NCBI RefSeq assembly: GCF_946886105.1
Contig: NZ_CAMPHV010000002.1
Coordinates: 124,001 to 188,000, forward strand
Reading direction: 5' to 3'
Length of the DNA stretch: 64,000 nt
From: an uncultured Pseudomonas sp.
GTDB lineage: Bacteria; Pseudomonadota; Gammaproteobacteria; Pseudomonadales; Pseudomonadaceae
The position numbers were made by a program, and so were the translations under genes. Below, piece after piece: positions 38,296-48,018 of this stretch. Within the stretch, counting starts at the first letter, position 1. Every line of letters begins with the position of its first letter. The notes under the pieces are model-generated. The model saw only the letters and a list, made by a program, of their open reading frames with translations. It had not been told where the DNA came from and searched no databases.

Positions 38296-39534
38296 ATGTC
38301 CGCTCGTAAGGCCGTATCGCCGCCGCGTCCGGCGTTAACAATTGGTCTCTGTTTTATCGTTGCGCTGATCGAGGGCTTCGATCTACAGGCCGCCGGCATA
38401 GCCGCGCCCCACATCGCCGCGGAATTTGGCCTGACAGCCGTGCAGCTCGGCTGGTTCTTCAGCGTCGGCTTGATCGGCCTGTTGCCGGGAGCCTTGTGCG
38501 GCGGCTGGCTGGCGGACCGCCTGGGGCGCAAGGAAGTGCTGATTGCGGCGGTATTGCTGTTCGGAATCTTCTCGCTGCTGACCGCGCAGGCCGGCAGCTA
38601 TTCCACCCTGCTATTGGCGCGCCTGGCCACCGGCCTTGGCCTGGGCGCCGCCTTGCCGATTCTGATCGCCTTGTCGTCCGAGGTGGCCGATGCCGGCCTG
38701 AAAAGTACCGCTGTCAGCCTGACTTACTGTGGCGTGCCGCTGGGAGGCGCTTGTGCTGCCCTGGCGGGGGTGTTGGGCATCGGCGGCGACTGGCGGTTGA
38801 TTTTCTATCTGGGAGGGATACTGCCGATCTTGATTGCCGGGCTCTTGGTCATGTTCTTGTCGGTAACGCCTGCCGTGCGCGGCGATGGTTCCGGCGGCCG
38901 TGGTTCGCCGGTCGCCGGGTTGTTCGCGCAAGGGCTGACGCCCCCGACATTGCTGGTCTGGGCGAGCAGCTTCTTCACCTTGGCGGTGCTTTACATGCTG
39001 CTGAACTGGTTGCCGTCATTGCTGGTCACCCTGGGTTACGACCCTGTTCAGGCGAGCTATGTGCAAATCCTGTTCAATCTCGGCGGTGCGGCCGGGTCGG
39101 TTCTGACGGGACGCTTGATGGACCGTGCCAGCCCCATTCTGGTGGTGCTCTGCACTTATCTGGGAATGCTGGTTGCCCTTGCCGCCATAGGCCTGGTGCA
39201 GCGCTATGACCTACTTTTGCTTGCGGGCGCCGCCGCCGGGTTCTGCGCCATTGGTGGCCAATTGGTGCTGTATGCCCTGGCCCCGATGCTTTACCCGGCG
39301 GCCATTCGCGCCACGGGGGTTGGTGCGACTGTGGCGGTAGGGCGTCTGGGCTCGATGGCGGGGCCGCTGGTGGCGGGGCAGATCCTGGCACTGGGATTGG
39401 GTAGCGGTGCTGTGCTGTTTGCCGCGGCCCCAGGCCTGCTGTTCTCCGCGGGAGCCGCCCTGGCGCTGATGCGTAGTCAGCGGCGCGGCATTGGCGCCGC
39501 GGCGGAAGAGGTCGGTGAAATCGTCAATGGCTAG
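38296..39534 (+). CDS. mhpT: MFS transporter, MhpT-like (3-(3-hydroxyphenyl)propionate type)
   Basis: 412 residues, 12 helices. The opening LIEGFDLQAAGIAAPHIAAEF, the DRLGRKEVL loop and the late GGQLVLYALAPMLYP block match E. coli MhpT of the aromatic acid:H+ symporter family very closely. It would import a hydroxyphenylpropionate or related aromatic acid. Last gene of the module. The symbol is by similarity; the rest of an mhp pathway is not in the window. Confidence 0.85.
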   Translation: MSARKAVSPPRPALTIGLCFIVALIEGFDLQAAGIAAPHIAAEFGLTAVQLGWFFSVGLIGLLPGALCGGWLADRLGRKEVLIAAVLLFGIFSLLTAQAGSYSTLLLARLATGLGLGAALPILIALSSEVADAGLKSTAVSLTYCGVPLGGACAALAGVLGIGGDWRLIFYLGGILPILIAGLLVMFLSVTPAVRGDGSGGRGSPVAGLFAQGLTPPTLLVWASSFFTLAVLYMLLNWLPSLLVTLGYDPVQASYVQILFNLGGAAGSVLTGRLMDRASPILVVLCTYLGMLVALAAIGLVQRYDLLLLAGAAAGFCAIGGQLVLYALAPMLYPAAIRATGVGATVAVGRLGSMAGPLVAGQILALGLGSGAVLFAAAPGLLFSAGAALALMRSQRRGIGAAAEEVGEIVNG

Positions 39535-39930
39535 GCGGGCGAGATGATGCTGCGTTATCCGCCGCATATGGTGGACAGCTTAGGGGCTGTACGGGGCGAG
39601 CATCTTGGCGCTGCCCGTGTTCTCGGCCGCAGCGACAGATAGGCCTGCTCCGCAGCGGCCGATAGTGGTAAAGTCGCGCGCAATTCTCGTGTGTTGCCAG
39701 CCGGTATGACTGGTGTGGTGAAGGCTTGAAGCCGGTGCGGTCAGAGCCGTACGCACGATTCTTGGGGCTCCGCCCAGAAATGAACTGGGATCACCCCTCA
39801 CTTGCCGACGACCACGACTGGTGTCCGGCTTGGGTTTTGCTCTGCGACTCCTTCAGTTTTATATTCTGCTGCGCAGACCGACACCCAGGCCGCCCACCAG
39901 CGCGTCGCCCCTTTGAGATAGCCGTCCTCC
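39535..39930. other. 396 bp gap before ftsY with a group II intron-like fragment
   Basis: No credible gene: two open frames here (about 39580-39801 minus and 39726-40031 plus) have no coding character. At about 39718-39768 GAAGCCGGTGCGGTCAGAGC and CGTACGCACGATTCTTGGGG resemble the conserved stretch just before the ORF of bacterial group II introns (AGCCG...GGTGAAAGCCG...GGTTCTTGGGG), but no reverse transcriptase or domain V was found. The rest of the gap contains the ftsY promoter region without a clear signal. Confidence 0.4.
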
Positions 39931-41307
39931 ATGCTTGGTTCCAACGACGACAAGAAGACCCCCGCCGCGGATCCCGCGTCCGCCGCCGAGAAACCAACCG
40001 AGAAGAAAGACCTGTTCGGTTGGTTGCGTAAAAAGCCGCAAGCGGGCAGCGCCGAGCCTGCGCCAACCGCACCGGCCACGCCCGTCGAGACGCCCGCCGT
40101 CGAGCCCAGCGCGCCTGCAACGGCGGCGCCCGAGGCCGCCGCGCCGCAAGCGCCCGCTGCCGTTACCCCCGAGCCGACGATTGCAGCGCCCGCACCCATT
40201 GAGCCTGCCGCCGAAGCCGCGCCGGCACCGCGGCCTTCGCGTTTTCGCATCAACGCCGGCAGCGAAGTGCTGCATGCGCATGTCGATCTGCCCGTGCAGC
40301 CCGAGCCGGTTGCGCCGGTGCCCGCAGAGCCGGTGCAGGCGTCGGTCGAGATCCCGGCCCAGCGCAACGATGAGTCTTTCGCGAGCTTTTTCGACCGCCT
40401 CAAGCAGGGTCTGTCGAAAACCAGCGCGAGCATCGGCGAAGGCATGGCCAGCTTGTTCCTCGGCAAGAAGGCCATCGACGACGATCTGCTCGAAGAGATC
40501 GAAACCCGGCTACTGACCGCCGACGTCGGCGTCGAGGCCACCAGTGCGATCATCCAGAGCCTGACGCAGAAGGTCGCGCGCAAGCAGCTGACCGACAGCG
40601 ACGCCCTCTATAAAGCCCTGCAGGACGAACTGGCCGCGCTGCTCAAGCCGGTCGAACAGCCGCTGCGCATCGACTCGAGCAAGGAGCCCTATGTGATCCT
40701 GGTGGTCGGGGTCAACGGCGCCGGCAAGACCACCACCATCGGCAAGCTGGCCTCGCGCCTGCAGGCCGAGGGCAAGAAGGTCATGCTGGCCGCCGGCGAC
40801 ACCTTCCGCGCCGCGGCGGTGGAGCAGTTGCAGGTGTGGGGCGAGCGCAACCGCATCCCGGTGATCGCCCAGCACACCGGCGCCGACTCCGCGTCGGTGA
40901 TTTTCGATGCGGTGCAAGCCGCCAAGGCGCGGGGCATCGACGTGCTGATCGCCGACACCGCCGGGCGTCTGCACACCAAAGACAACCTGATGGAAGAACT
41001 GAAGAAGGTGCGCCGGGTGATCGGCAAGCTGGACGACAGCGCACCCCACGAAGTGCTGCTGGTGCTGGATGCCGGCACCGGTCAGAACGCGATCAACCAG
41101 GCCAAGCAGTTCAACCAGACGGTGAACTTGACCGGCCTGGCCTTGACCAAGCTGGATGGCACCGCCAAGGGCGGGGTGATCTTCGCCCTGGCCAAGCAGT
41201 TCGCCCTGCCGATCCGCTATATCGGGGTTGGCGAAGGTATCGACGATCTGCGAACCTTCGAGGCCGAAGCCTTTGTCCAGGCGCTCTTCCAGTCCCGGGA
41301 GTCGTAA
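39931..41307 (+). CDS. ftsY: Signal recognition particle receptor FtsY
   Basis: 458 residues. An acidic, Ala/Pro-rich N-terminal A domain (about 1-150) is followed by the NG domain: GTPase motifs [24 protein letters not shown] and [10 protein letters not shown]. It receives SRP-ribosome complexes at the inner membrane. Its TAA overlaps the ftsE ATG. In other pseudomonads it sits next to the M16 peptidases; here a 6.5 kb module intervenes. Confidence 0.97.
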   Translation: MLGSNDDKKTPAADPASAAEKPTEKKDLFGWLRKKPQAGSAEPAPTAPATPVETPAVEPSAPATAAPEAAAPQAPAAVTPEPTIAAPAPIEPAAEAAPAPRPSRFRINAGSEVLHAHVDLPVQPEPVAPVPAEPVQASVEIPAQRNDESFASFFDRLKQGLSKTSASIGEGMASLFLGKKAIDDDLLEEIETRLLTADVGVEATSAIIQSLTQKVARKQLTDSDALYKALQDELAALLKPVEQPLRIDSSKEPYVILVVGVNGAGKTTTIGKLASRLQAEGKKVMLAAGDTFRAAAVEQLQVWGERNRIPVIAQHTGADSASVIFDAVQAAKARGIDVLIADTAGRLHTKDNLMEELKKVRRVIGKLDDSAPHEVLLVLDAGTGQNAINQAKQFNQTVNLTGLALTKLDGTAKGGVIFALAKQFALPIRYIGVGEGIDDLRTFEAEAFVQALFQSRES

Positions 41308-41975
41308 TGATCAAGTTCGAGCAGGTCGGTAAGCGCTACCCCAACGGGCACGTCGGGCTGCACGAATTGAGTTTCCGCGTGCGTCGCGGCGAGTTCCTGT
41401 TCGTCACCGGCCATTCCGGTGCGGGCAAAAGCACGCTGCTGCGCCTGCTGCTGGCGATGGAACGGCCGACCAGCGGCAAGCTGCTGCTGGCCGGGCAGGA
41501 CCTGGGGCAGATCACCAATGCGCAGATCCCCTTCCTGCGTCGGCAGATCGGCGTGGTGTTCCAGAACCACCAGCTGCTTTTCGACCGCAGCGTGTATGAC
41601 AACGTCGCCCTGCCATTGCAGATCCTCGGCCTGTCCAAGGCTGAAATCGGCAAGCGCGTTGGCGCCGCCCTGGAACGGGTATCGCTGGCCGATAAAGCCG
41701 AGCAATTCCCCAGCGAACTGTCCACCGGCCAGCAGCAGCGCGTCGGCATCGCCCGCGCGGTGGTGCATCGCCCGGCGCTCCTGCTCGCCGACGAACCGAC
41801 CGGCAACCTCGACCCGCGTCTGGCGGCGGAGATCATGGGGGTGTTCGAGGACATCAATCGCCTCGGCACCAGCGTGCTGATCGCCAGCCACGACCTGGCG
41901 CTGATCGCGCGCATGCGCCACCGCATGCTGACCTTGCAACGCGGCCGCCTGATCGGCGACGGGGAGGCCGTCTGA
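41307..41975 (+). CDS. ftsE: Cell division ATP-binding protein FtsE
   Basis: 222 residues, as in E. coli. Walker A GHSGAGKSTLL, signature LSTGQQQRVGIARAV, Walker B LLADEPTGNLD. With FtsX it forms the divisome ABC complex that activates periplasmic amidases through EnvC-type partners. Overlaps ftsY by one base (TAATG) and ftsX by one base. Confidence 0.97.
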   Translation: MIKFEQVGKRYPNGHVGLHELSFRVRRGEFLFVTGHSGAGKSTLLRLLLAMERPTSGKLLLAGQDLGQITNAQIPFLRRQIGVVFQNHQLLFDRSVYDNVALPLQILGLSKAEIGKRVGAALERVSLADKAEQFPSELSTGQQQRVGIARAVVHRPALLLADEPTGNLDPRLAAEIMGVFEDINRLGTSVLIASHDLALIARMRHRMLTLQRGRLIGDGEAV

Positions 41976-42991
41976 TGAGCGCCACTCGCATGCCGCCGCC
42001 GCAGCCCGCGCAACGGGTCGGCGCCACCCCGAAAAAATCCGCGCCGCAGGGCTCGGGCGACGAACAGGATTTTCGCAGCCAGCTGCATGCCTGGCTGGAA
42101 AGCCACAGGGCCAGCTTGGTCGACAGCTTGCGCCGGCTCGGTAAACAGCCGATCGGCAGCTTCTTCACCTGCCTGGTGATGGCTGTGGCCCTGAGCCTGC
42201 CGATGGGCTTGGCGCTGCTGCTGGATAACGTCGAGCGACTGGGCGGTACCTGGCAGCGCGCCGCGCAGATCTCGTTGTTCCTGCAGATCGACGCCAGCGA
42301 GGCCGAAGGCCAGGCGCTGCGCGAACGGATCGCCGAAATGGACGATGTCGCCGAGGCCGAATGGATCAGCCGCGAACAGGCGCTGGACGAGTTTCAACAG
42401 CAATCCGGCCTGGGTGAAGCGCTCAAGGAGCTGCCGGATAACCCGCTGCCGGGCGTCGTGCTGGTGACCCCGCACGAAATCGACAAGGCCACCCTGGAAG
42501 CCTTGCGCCTGCGTCTGGCGGAACTGCCCAAGGTGCAACAGGCGCAGCTCGATCTGCTCTGGGTCGAGCGCCTGACCGCGATTCTCAAGCTCGGCGAACG
42601 CTTCGTTTTTGGTCTGACCTTGCTTTTGGTCATGGCGCTGTTGCTGGTGATCGGCAACACCATTCGCCTGCATATCGAAAACCGCCGCACCGAGATCGAA
42701 GTGATCAAGCTGGTGGGCGGCACCGACAGCTATGTGCGCCGGCCCTTCCTTTATATGGGCGCGCTCTATGGCTTGGGTGCCGGGGTGCTGGCCTGGCTGG
42801 TGCTGGCCTACGGGCTGAACTGGCTGAACGATGCGGTGGTGGGGTTGGCCGGCCTCTACGGCAGCGACTTCGCCCTGGCCGGCGTGCCGGTCGACGACGG
42901 CCTGTCCCTGGTGCTCGGCGCCGTGCTGCTCGGCTATATCGGTGCCTGGCTGGCGGTGGCGCGGCACCTGAGCGAATTGTCGCCGAGGTAG
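41975..42991 (+). CDS. ftsX: Cell division protein FtsX
   Basis: 338 residues. A long cytoplasmic N-terminus (about 1-55), then one membrane helix, a periplasmic domain, and three C-terminal helices (FVFGLTLLLVMALLLVIGN; YMGALYGLGAGVLAWLVLAYG; LVLGAVLLGYIGAWLAV). Partner of FtsE. The 4-base overlapping start (TGATG) couples it. Confidence 0.96.
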   Translation: MSATRMPPPQPAQRVGATPKKSAPQGSGDEQDFRSQLHAWLESHRASLVDSLRRLGKQPIGSFFTCLVMAVALSLPMGLALLLDNVERLGGTWQRAAQISLFLQIDASEAEGQALRERIAEMDDVAEAEWISREQALDEFQQQSGLGEALKELPDNPLPGVVLVTPHEIDKATLEALRLRLAELPKVQQAQLDLLWVERLTAILKLGERFVFGLTLLLVMALLLVIGNTIRLHIENRRTEIEVIKLVGGTDSYVRRPFLYMGALYGLGAGVLAWLVLAYGLNWLNDAVVGLAGLYGSDFALAGVPVDDGLSLVLGAVLLGYIGAWLAVARHLSELSPR

Positions 42992-43024
42992 CGCGAAGCC
43001 GCGCAGCGACGACACCCCTGATGT

Positions 43025-43047
43025 CCTTCTCCCCCTCCGGGAGAAGG
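43025..43047 (+). terminator. Hairpin after ftsX
   Basis: CCTTCTCCC (43025-43033) and GGGAGAAGG (43039-43047) form a perfect 9 bp stem with a 5-base loop, 34 bases after the ftsX stop. No T-run follows, so it may be a REP-like hairpin rather than a true terminator. Confidence 0.55.
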
Positions 43048-43113
43048 TGACGCATAGCGCCGAATCGGGGTGGATCGCTTGTATCAGTTGGTAACTTATT
43101 GTTTTGATTGATA

Positions 43114-43142
43114 TTGACTATATGTAAGGGAACTTGTATAGA
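43114..43142 (+). promoter_or_regulatory. Sigma70-type promoter of rpoH
   Basis: TTGACT (43114-43119), 17-base spacer, TATAGA (43137-43142). It predicts a start near 43149 and a 5' leader of about 57 bases before the rpoH ATG at 43206. The match to consensus is strong. Confidence 0.75.
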
Positions 43143-43205
43143 CGTTCCTAGTCGTATTGCTCAGTGCTAAACTGCTGCACGTTTTTTGTGAGTCGGAGGA
43201 TTCAT

Positions 43206-44060
43206 ATGTCCACTTCTTTGCAACCTGTTCATGCCCTAGTCCCAGGCGCCAACCTGGAGGCCTACGTGCATGCGGTCAACAGCATCCCGCTGCTGACCCC
43301 CGAGCAGGAGCGCGAACTGGCCGAAAGTCTCTACTACAACCAAAACCTCGAGGCCGCTCGGCAGATGGTGCTCGCGCACCTGCGTTTCGTCGTGCATATC
43401 GCGCGCAGTTATTCCGGTTATGGCCTGGCCCAGGCTGACCTGATCCAGGAAGGCAACGTTGGCCTGATGAAAGCGGTCAAGCGTTTCAACCCGGAAATGG
43501 GTGTGCGTCTGGTGTCGTTCGCCGTGCATTGGATCCGTGCGGAAATTCACGAGTTCATCCTGCGCAACTGGCGCATCGTCAAGGTCGCCACCACCAAGGC
43601 GCAGCGCAAGCTGTTCTTCAATCTGCGCAGCCAGAAGAAGCGTCTGGCCTGGTTGAACAACGAGGAGGTGCACGCCGTGGCGGAAAGCCTGGGCGTGGAG
43701 CCGCGCGAAGTGCGCGAAATGGAAAGCCGCTTGACCGGTCACGATATGGCCTTCGATCCGGCCGCCGATGCCGACGACGAAAGCGCCTTCCAGTCCCCCG
43801 CGCAGTACCTTGAAGACAATCGTTACGATCCGGCCCGGCAATTGGAAGATTCGGACTGGAGCGACAGCTCCACCGCCAATCTGCATGAAGCGTTGGAAGG
43901 GCTGGACGAGCGTAGCCGCGACATTCTTTACCAGCGCTGGCTGGCCGAGGAGAAAGCCACGCTGCATGAGCTGGCTGCCAAATACGACGTTTCCGCCGAG
44001 CGCATCCGGCAGTTGGAAAAGAACGCCATGAACAAGCTCAAAGGCTCGATCGCCGCCTGA
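43206..44060 (+). CDS. rpoH: RNA polymerase heat-shock sigma factor (sigma32)
   Basis: 284 residues from the ATG at 43206, GTCGGAGGATTC upstream. Region 2 with the RpoH box [15 protein letters not shown] and [17 protein letters not shown]; region 4 [14 protein letters not shown]. It directs heat-shock transcription. Own promoter and terminator. Confidence 0.98.
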   Translation: MSTSLQPVHALVPGANLEAYVHAVNSIPLLTPEQERELAESLYYNQNLEAARQMVLAHLRFVVHIARSYSGYGLAQADLIQEGNVGLMKAVKRFNPEMGVRLVSFAVHWIRAEIHEFILRNWRIVKVATTKAQRKLFFNLRSQKKRLAWLNNEEVHAVAESLGVEPREVREMESRLTGHDMAFDPAADADDESAFQSPAQYLEDNRYDPARQLEDSDWSDSSTANLHEALEGLDERSRDILYQRWLAEEKATLHELAAKYDVSAERIRQLEKNAMNKLKGSIAA

Positions 44061-44076
44061 GGGTAAAGACCTGAAG

Positions 44077-44102
44077 AAGCCGCACCCGGGTGCGGCTTTT
44101 TT
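44077..44102 (+). terminator. Rho-independent terminator of rpoH
   Basis: AAGCCGCACCCGGGTGCGGCTT is a perfect 22-base palindrome (11 bp arms), followed by a T-run to 44102, starting 16 bases after the rpoH stop. Confidence 0.95.
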
Positions 44103-44119
44103 CTGCCTGGGAAAATTTT

Positions 44120-44734
44120 ATGAAAATGCCGCCGCTGCGTCTCCAGCATTGGCTGATCTTCGCCGCTGTCGCGCTGCTGTTCTTCGCCTGGGGCGTTTGG
44201 TTGATGCGCGCCATGGGGCCGGCCGAGCCCTGGCCCTGGTTCGGCGAATTGCGCACCGAAGTGCTGACGCCGCTGGCGGACGACCGCCTGAGCCTGGGGC
44301 AGCTGAGTGCGCGAGTCGAGGGCGAGCTGTGGTTGCAGCCAAATCCTGACGGGCTGCGCCTGTTGTTTCGCGGCGCCTGGCCGGTCGCCGATGGCGAGCC
44401 CTGGCCGCTGGAGGCCGAGTTGGCCCTCGGCCAAGCCGAACGCCAGAGCCTCGCGACTGTGTTCGGCGCAGCCGGGCAGAACGCCGAACAGCCGCTCGGC
44501 GAGCAGATGTTGGCGCAGTTGGGGCGACACAAAGTGATCAGCCTGAGCCTGCGTCCCGAGCAGGACGCCGCGCCTGCCGAGCGCCTGGCCAGTAGCATCG
44601 GCCAGCCGCGTTTGCGCCTGGAATTGGCGGAGGGCCAGGCCTGGGTTTATCCCGAACTGGGGCTGACCGCGCATCTGCAAGACGAGCAGTTGCGCTTGCT
44701 GCATGCGGTGCCGCGCGAGGCGCTTAACCGCTAA
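44120..44734 (+). CDS. Single-helix membrane-anchored protein of unknown function
   Basis: 204 residues from the ATG at 44120; an ATG at 44090 sits inside the rpoH terminator. One N-terminal helix (about 10-32, LQHWLIFAAVALLFFAWGVWL), then a soluble periplasmic portion rich in Leu, Arg and Glu. No domain recognised. Its position between rpoH and mtgA matches an unnamed gene of P. aeruginosa (PA0377). Confidence 0.78.
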   Translation: MKMPPLRLQHWLIFAAVALLFFAWGVWLMRAMGPAEPWPWFGELRTEVLTPLADDRLSLGQLSARVEGELWLQPNPDGLRLLFRGAWPVADGEPWPLEAELALGQAERQSLATVFGAAGQNAEQPLGEQMLAQLGRHKVISLSLRPEQDAAPAERLASSIGQPRLRLELAEGQAWVYPELGLTAHLQDEQLRLLHAVPREALNR

Positions 44735-44737
44735 TCG

Positions 44738-44786
44738 TTAGTAGGCCGTTGAAAAAAACGTAGGTAGTTTTTCAACGGCTTGTTAG
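44738..44786. repeat. Short GTTGAAAAAC-family inverted repeat
   Basis: TTAGTAGGCCGTTGAAAAAA and GTTTTTCAACGGCTTGTTAG are near-exact inverse complements with almost no loop. It sits between two convergent genes and resembles a bidirectional terminator; the ends match the families at 15919, 22575 and 22977. Confidence 0.85.
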
Positions 44787-44789
44787 GCG

Positions 44790-45518
44790 TTATAGCCAGG
44801 CCGGCCACCAATCCGGGCGGTTTGGTTGCAGGCGGTCGAGGTAGTGGCTGCCGCCCAATTGCCACATCTGCTGGCGGATTTCGGCGGCGCGGCGGTTGAC
44901 GTAGGCACTCGGCCGGCCGGCGCTTCTGGCCCGCGGGTTGGGCAGCACGGCGGCCAGCAGGCTGGCCTGCTGACGCGACAGATAGGGTGCGCCAATCCCG
45001 AAATGCTTCTGCGCGGCGGCCTCGGCACCGAACACTCCGTCGCCCCATTCCACGCTGTTGAGGTAAACCTCGAGAATCCGCTGCTTGGGCCAGAGCAGTT
45101 CGATCAATGCGGTGAACCAGGTTTCCAGCCCTTTGCGCAACCAGCTGCGGTCGGACCAGAGGAACAGATTCTTCGCCAGCTGCTGGCTGATGGTGCTGGC
45201 GCCGCGTAGCGAGCCGCCCCGCCGATTGTGCTCCAGCGCCGCGCGGATGGCCTCGCCGTCGAAGCCCCAGTGCTTATCGAAGCGCTGATCTTCGGCGGCG
45301 ATGACCGCGATCTTCAGGTTGTCCGGCAATTCTTTCCAAGGTCGCCAGCTGCGGCGCAGGTCGATAGGCTGTTCGTCGAGCCAGGACTCGATCTTGCGTT
45401 CGACCATCATCGCGGTCAGCGGGGGCGGTGCCCAGCGCAACAGCAGCACCAATAATGCCGAGCCGGCCATCGACCAGAGCAGGATCTTCAACAGGCGGTG
45501 GAACAGGGAACGGAGCAT
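44790..45518 (-). CDS. mtgA: Monofunctional peptidoglycan glycosyltransferase
   Basis: 242 residues (E. coli 242) from the ATG at 45518. N-terminal membrane anchor (LKILLWSMAGSALLVLLLRW), then glycosyltransferase family 51 motifs AAEDQRFDKHWGFD with the catalytic Glu, STISQQLAKNLFLWSDRSWLRKG, and EVYLNSVEWG. It polymerises lipid II glycan chains at the inner membrane. Confidence 0.95.
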   Translation of the reverse strand: MLRSLFHRLLKILLWSMAGSALLVLLLRWAPPPLTAMMVERKIESWLDEQPIDLRRSWRPWKELPDNLKIAVIAAEDQRFDKHWGFDGEAIRAALEHNRRGGSLRGASTISQQLAKNLFLWSDRSWLRKGLETWFTALIELLWPKQRILEVYLNSVEWGDGVFGAEAAAQKHFGIGAPYLSRQQASLLAAVLPNPRARSAGRPSAYVNRRAAEIRQQMWQLGGSHYLDRLQPNRPDWWPAWL

Positions 45519-45585
45519 GCGGGCTTGGCCGGTACGGGTTTGCGCGCCATTATAGCCGGCACTTGATGGCTCTCTGGAGTGAAGC

Positions 45586-45957
45586 ATGGCGCGTCTTTGG
45601 TTGTTGCTGTCCGCTTTTGCCGGTTTTACCGGGGTCGCCCTGGGAGCGTTCGCCGCCCATGGCCTGAAAAGCAAGTTATCGGCGGATTATCTCGCGGTAT
45701 TTCAGACCGGCACCCACTACCAATTGATCCATGCCCTGGCCTTGTTCGGCGTCGGCCTGTTGGCGCTGCACGCGCCCGGGCGCCTGGTGAATCTGGCCGG
45801 CGGCCTGTTCGCCCTGGGTATCCTGCTGTTCTCCGGGAGTCTGTATCTGCTGACTCTCAGCGGCGTGTCCAAGTTGGGCATCGTGACCCCCTTCGGTGGT
45901 CTGGCCTTTCTCGGCGGCTGGTTGTGCTTGGGGTTGGCCGCCTGGCGTCTGGCCTGA
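45586..45957 (+). CDS. DUF423 membrane protein
   Basis: 123 residues with four hydrophobic helices. The opening GFTGVALGAFAAHGLKSKL and the late GGLAFLGGWL match the DUF423 (YgdD) family of inner membrane proteins, whose function is not established. Confidence 0.9.
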   Translation: MARLWLLLSAFAGFTGVALGAFAAHGLKSKLSADYLAVFQTGTHYQLIHALALFGVGLLALHAPGRLVNLAGGLFALGILLFSGSLYLLTLSGVSKLGIVTPFGGLAFLGGWLCLGLAAWRLA

Positions 45958-46067
45958 TCGGCTGACCCGGAAGTCAAGTTACAGGACGAACGGCGTCCTT
46001 TGGTCTTGGTCATCGTCGGTGATCGGGCTAGAATGCCCGCCCTTTCCCACGTTGTGGCCGCGCCGTC

Positions 46068-46268
46068 ATGCAGATTCAATTAAACGGTGAAGCATTCGAG
46101 CTGCCCGACGGCCAGACCGTCGCCGACCTGATCGTCCGTCTGGAGCTGACGGGCCGTCGCCTGGCTGTCGAGCTCAACCTCGATATAGTGCCGCGCAGCC
46201 AACATGCCAGCACCGCCCTTCGCGAGGGTGACCGGGTCGAAGTGGTACACGCCATCGGTGGCGGTTGA
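46068..46268 (+). CDS. thiS: Sulfur carrier protein ThiS
   Basis: 66 residues, ubiquitin-like fold, ending in Gly-Gly (HAIGGG) that is thiocarboxylated to donate sulfur to thiazole. It precedes thiG by 47 bases in the same operon. No TPP riboswitch was seen in the preceding 110 bases. Confidence 0.95.
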   Translation: MQIQLNGEAFELPDGQTVADLIVRLELTGRRLAVELNLDIVPRSQHASTALREGDRVEVVHAIGGG

Positions 46269-46315
46269 AGCCCGTTGCCCGCACCGCCCGCAGCCCATGT
46301 CATGAGGATATTCCG

Positions 46316-47110
46316 ATGAGCCAAGTCCGCAGCGATAAACCTTTCACCCTGGCCGGCCGTACTTATAAGTCGCGCCTGCTGGTGGGCACCGGCAAGTACA
46401 AGGACCTCGAGGAAACCCGTGCGGCTATCGAAGCCTCGGGCGCCGAGATCGTCACTGTGGCGGTGCGCCGCACCAACATCGGCCAGAACCCGGATGAGCC
46501 AAACCTGCTCGACGTGATTTCGCCCGAGCGCTACACCATTCTGCCCAACACCGCCGGTTGCTACGACGCGGTCGAGGCGGTGCGCACCTGCCGCCTGGCC
46601 CGCGAGCTGCTCGACGGCCACAAACTGGTCAAGCTGGAAGTGCTGGCCGACCAGAAGACCCTGTTCCCCAATGTGATCGAAACCCTCAAGGCCGCCGAAG
46701 TGCTGGTCAAGGACGGTTTCGACGTGATGGTGTACACCAGCGACGACCCGATCATTGCCCGCGAACTGGCGGCAATGGGCTGCATCGCGGTAATGCCGCT
46801 GGCCGGCTTGATCGGCACGGGCCTCGGCATCTGCAACCCCTACAACCTGCGCATCATTCTCGAAGAAGCGACGGTGCCGGTATTGGTCGATGCCGGTGTC
46901 GGCACCGCCTCCGATGCGACCATCGCCATGGAGCTGGGCTGCGAAGCGGTGCTGATGAACAGCGCCATCGCCCACGCGCAGAACCCGGTATTGATGGCCG
47001 AGGCGATGAAATATGCGATCGAGGCCGGCCGTTTGGCTTATCTCGCCGGACGCATGCCGAAAAAACTCTATGCCAGCGCCTCGTCGCCGCTGGATGGCCT
47101 GATCAAGTAA
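46316..47110 (+). CDS. thiG: Thiazole synthase
   Basis: 264 residues from the ATG at 46316. It forms the thiazole phosphate ring from deoxyxylulose phosphate, ThiS-thiocarboxylate and dehydroglycine. Conserved TGKYKD near the start, VKLEVLAD with the Schiff-base lysine region, and [20 protein letters not shown] are present. A 17-codon upstream extension was not used as it lacks family residues. Confidence 0.96.
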   Translation: MSQVRSDKPFTLAGRTYKSRLLVGTGKYKDLEETRAAIEASGAEIVTVAVRRTNIGQNPDEPNLLDVISPERYTILPNTAGCYDAVEAVRTCRLARELLDGHKLVKLEVLADQKTLFPNVIETLKAAEVLVKDGFDVMVYTSDDPIIARELAAMGCIAVMPLAGLIGTGLGICNPYNLRIILEEATVPVLVDAGVGTASDATIAMELGCEAVLMNSAIAHAQNPVLMAEAMKYAIEAGRLAYLAGRMPKKLYASASSPLDGLIK

Positions 47111-47120
47111 CGAGCAAAAC

Positions 47121-47840
47121 ATGAGCGATTCGCAACAGACCCCGGCAGCGGCCGAGAAAACCCCCAAGCATCGCGAAATCAAGAGCTTCGTAATGCGCGC
47201 CGGGCGTATGACCGAAGGCCAGCAGCGCGGCCTCGATCATGGCTGGGCGAAGTTCGGTCTGGAGCTGGAAGCCGGTGCCCCGAATTTCGATGCGGTATTC
47301 GGCCGTAGCGCGCCGCGCACCTTCGAGATCGGTTTCGGCATGGGCCATTCCCTGCTGGAAATGGCCGCCGCTGCGCCGGATCAGGACTTTATCGGCGTTG
47401 AGGTGCACCGGCCGGGCGTCGGCGCGCTGCTCAACGGCTTGATGACGCAGAACCTGAACAACGTGCGGGTATATAGCTGCGATGCGCTGGAAGTGCTGCG
47501 CCAGTGCGTGGCCGATGCCAGTCTTGACCGTCTGTTGCTGTTTTTCCCCGACCCATGGCACAAGTCGCGTCACCATAAGCGGCGTATCGTCCAGCCCGCC
47601 TTCGCCGAACTGGTGCGGCAGAAGCTGAAGGTCGGCGGCGTGCTGCACATGGCCACCGACTGGGAAGCCTATGCCGAGCATATGCTCGAGGTTATGAACG
47701 TCGCGCCTGGCTACAGCAACCTAGCTGCCGACGGCCGTTGCGTGGCGCGCCCGGCGGAGCGGCCGACGACCAAGTTCGAACGGCGTGGCGAGCGCCTCGG
47801 TCATGGTGTCTGGGATTTGAAATTTCAGCGCATCGATTGA
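47121..47840 (+). CDS. trmB: tRNA (guanine46-N7)-methyltransferase
   Basis: 239 residues. SAM motif [14 protein letters not shown] and the TrmB signature [15 protein letters not shown] are present. It makes m7G46 in tRNA. It follows thiG by 10 bases, in the same operon as thiSG. Confidence 0.95.
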   Translation: MSDSQQTPAAAEKTPKHREIKSFVMRAGRMTEGQQRGLDHGWAKFGLELEAGAPNFDAVFGRSAPRTFEIGFGMGHSLLEMAAAAPDQDFIGVEVHRPGVGALLNGLMTQNLNNVRVYSCDALEVLRQCVADASLDRLLLFFPDPWHKSRHHKRRIVQPAFAELVRQKLKVGGVLHMATDWEAYAEHMLEVMNVAPGYSNLAADGRCVARPAERPTTKFERRGERLGHGVWDLKFQRID

Positions 47841-48018
47841 CCGTTCCAGGCACCTATCCAGTTTCAACGCTACAGTAAAAATACGGCAGCAAGGACGATT
47901 GCCCAAGACCGGGATAACCCGGCGCCAGGACGGCTCCTCACCGCGGTACTCATAGGGCGCGACCACCGGTCCCGTCACATAATTAGCGGCGTAGTCTGTG
48001 CGCCGTGAGGAGACGACT

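Noticed and set aside
39580..40031. Two short open frames before ftsY
   Set aside because: No ribosome-binding site and no family match; one overlaps the ftsY start.
46000..46316. TPP riboswitch before thiS
   Set aside because: No THI-box-like sequence was seen in the short leader.
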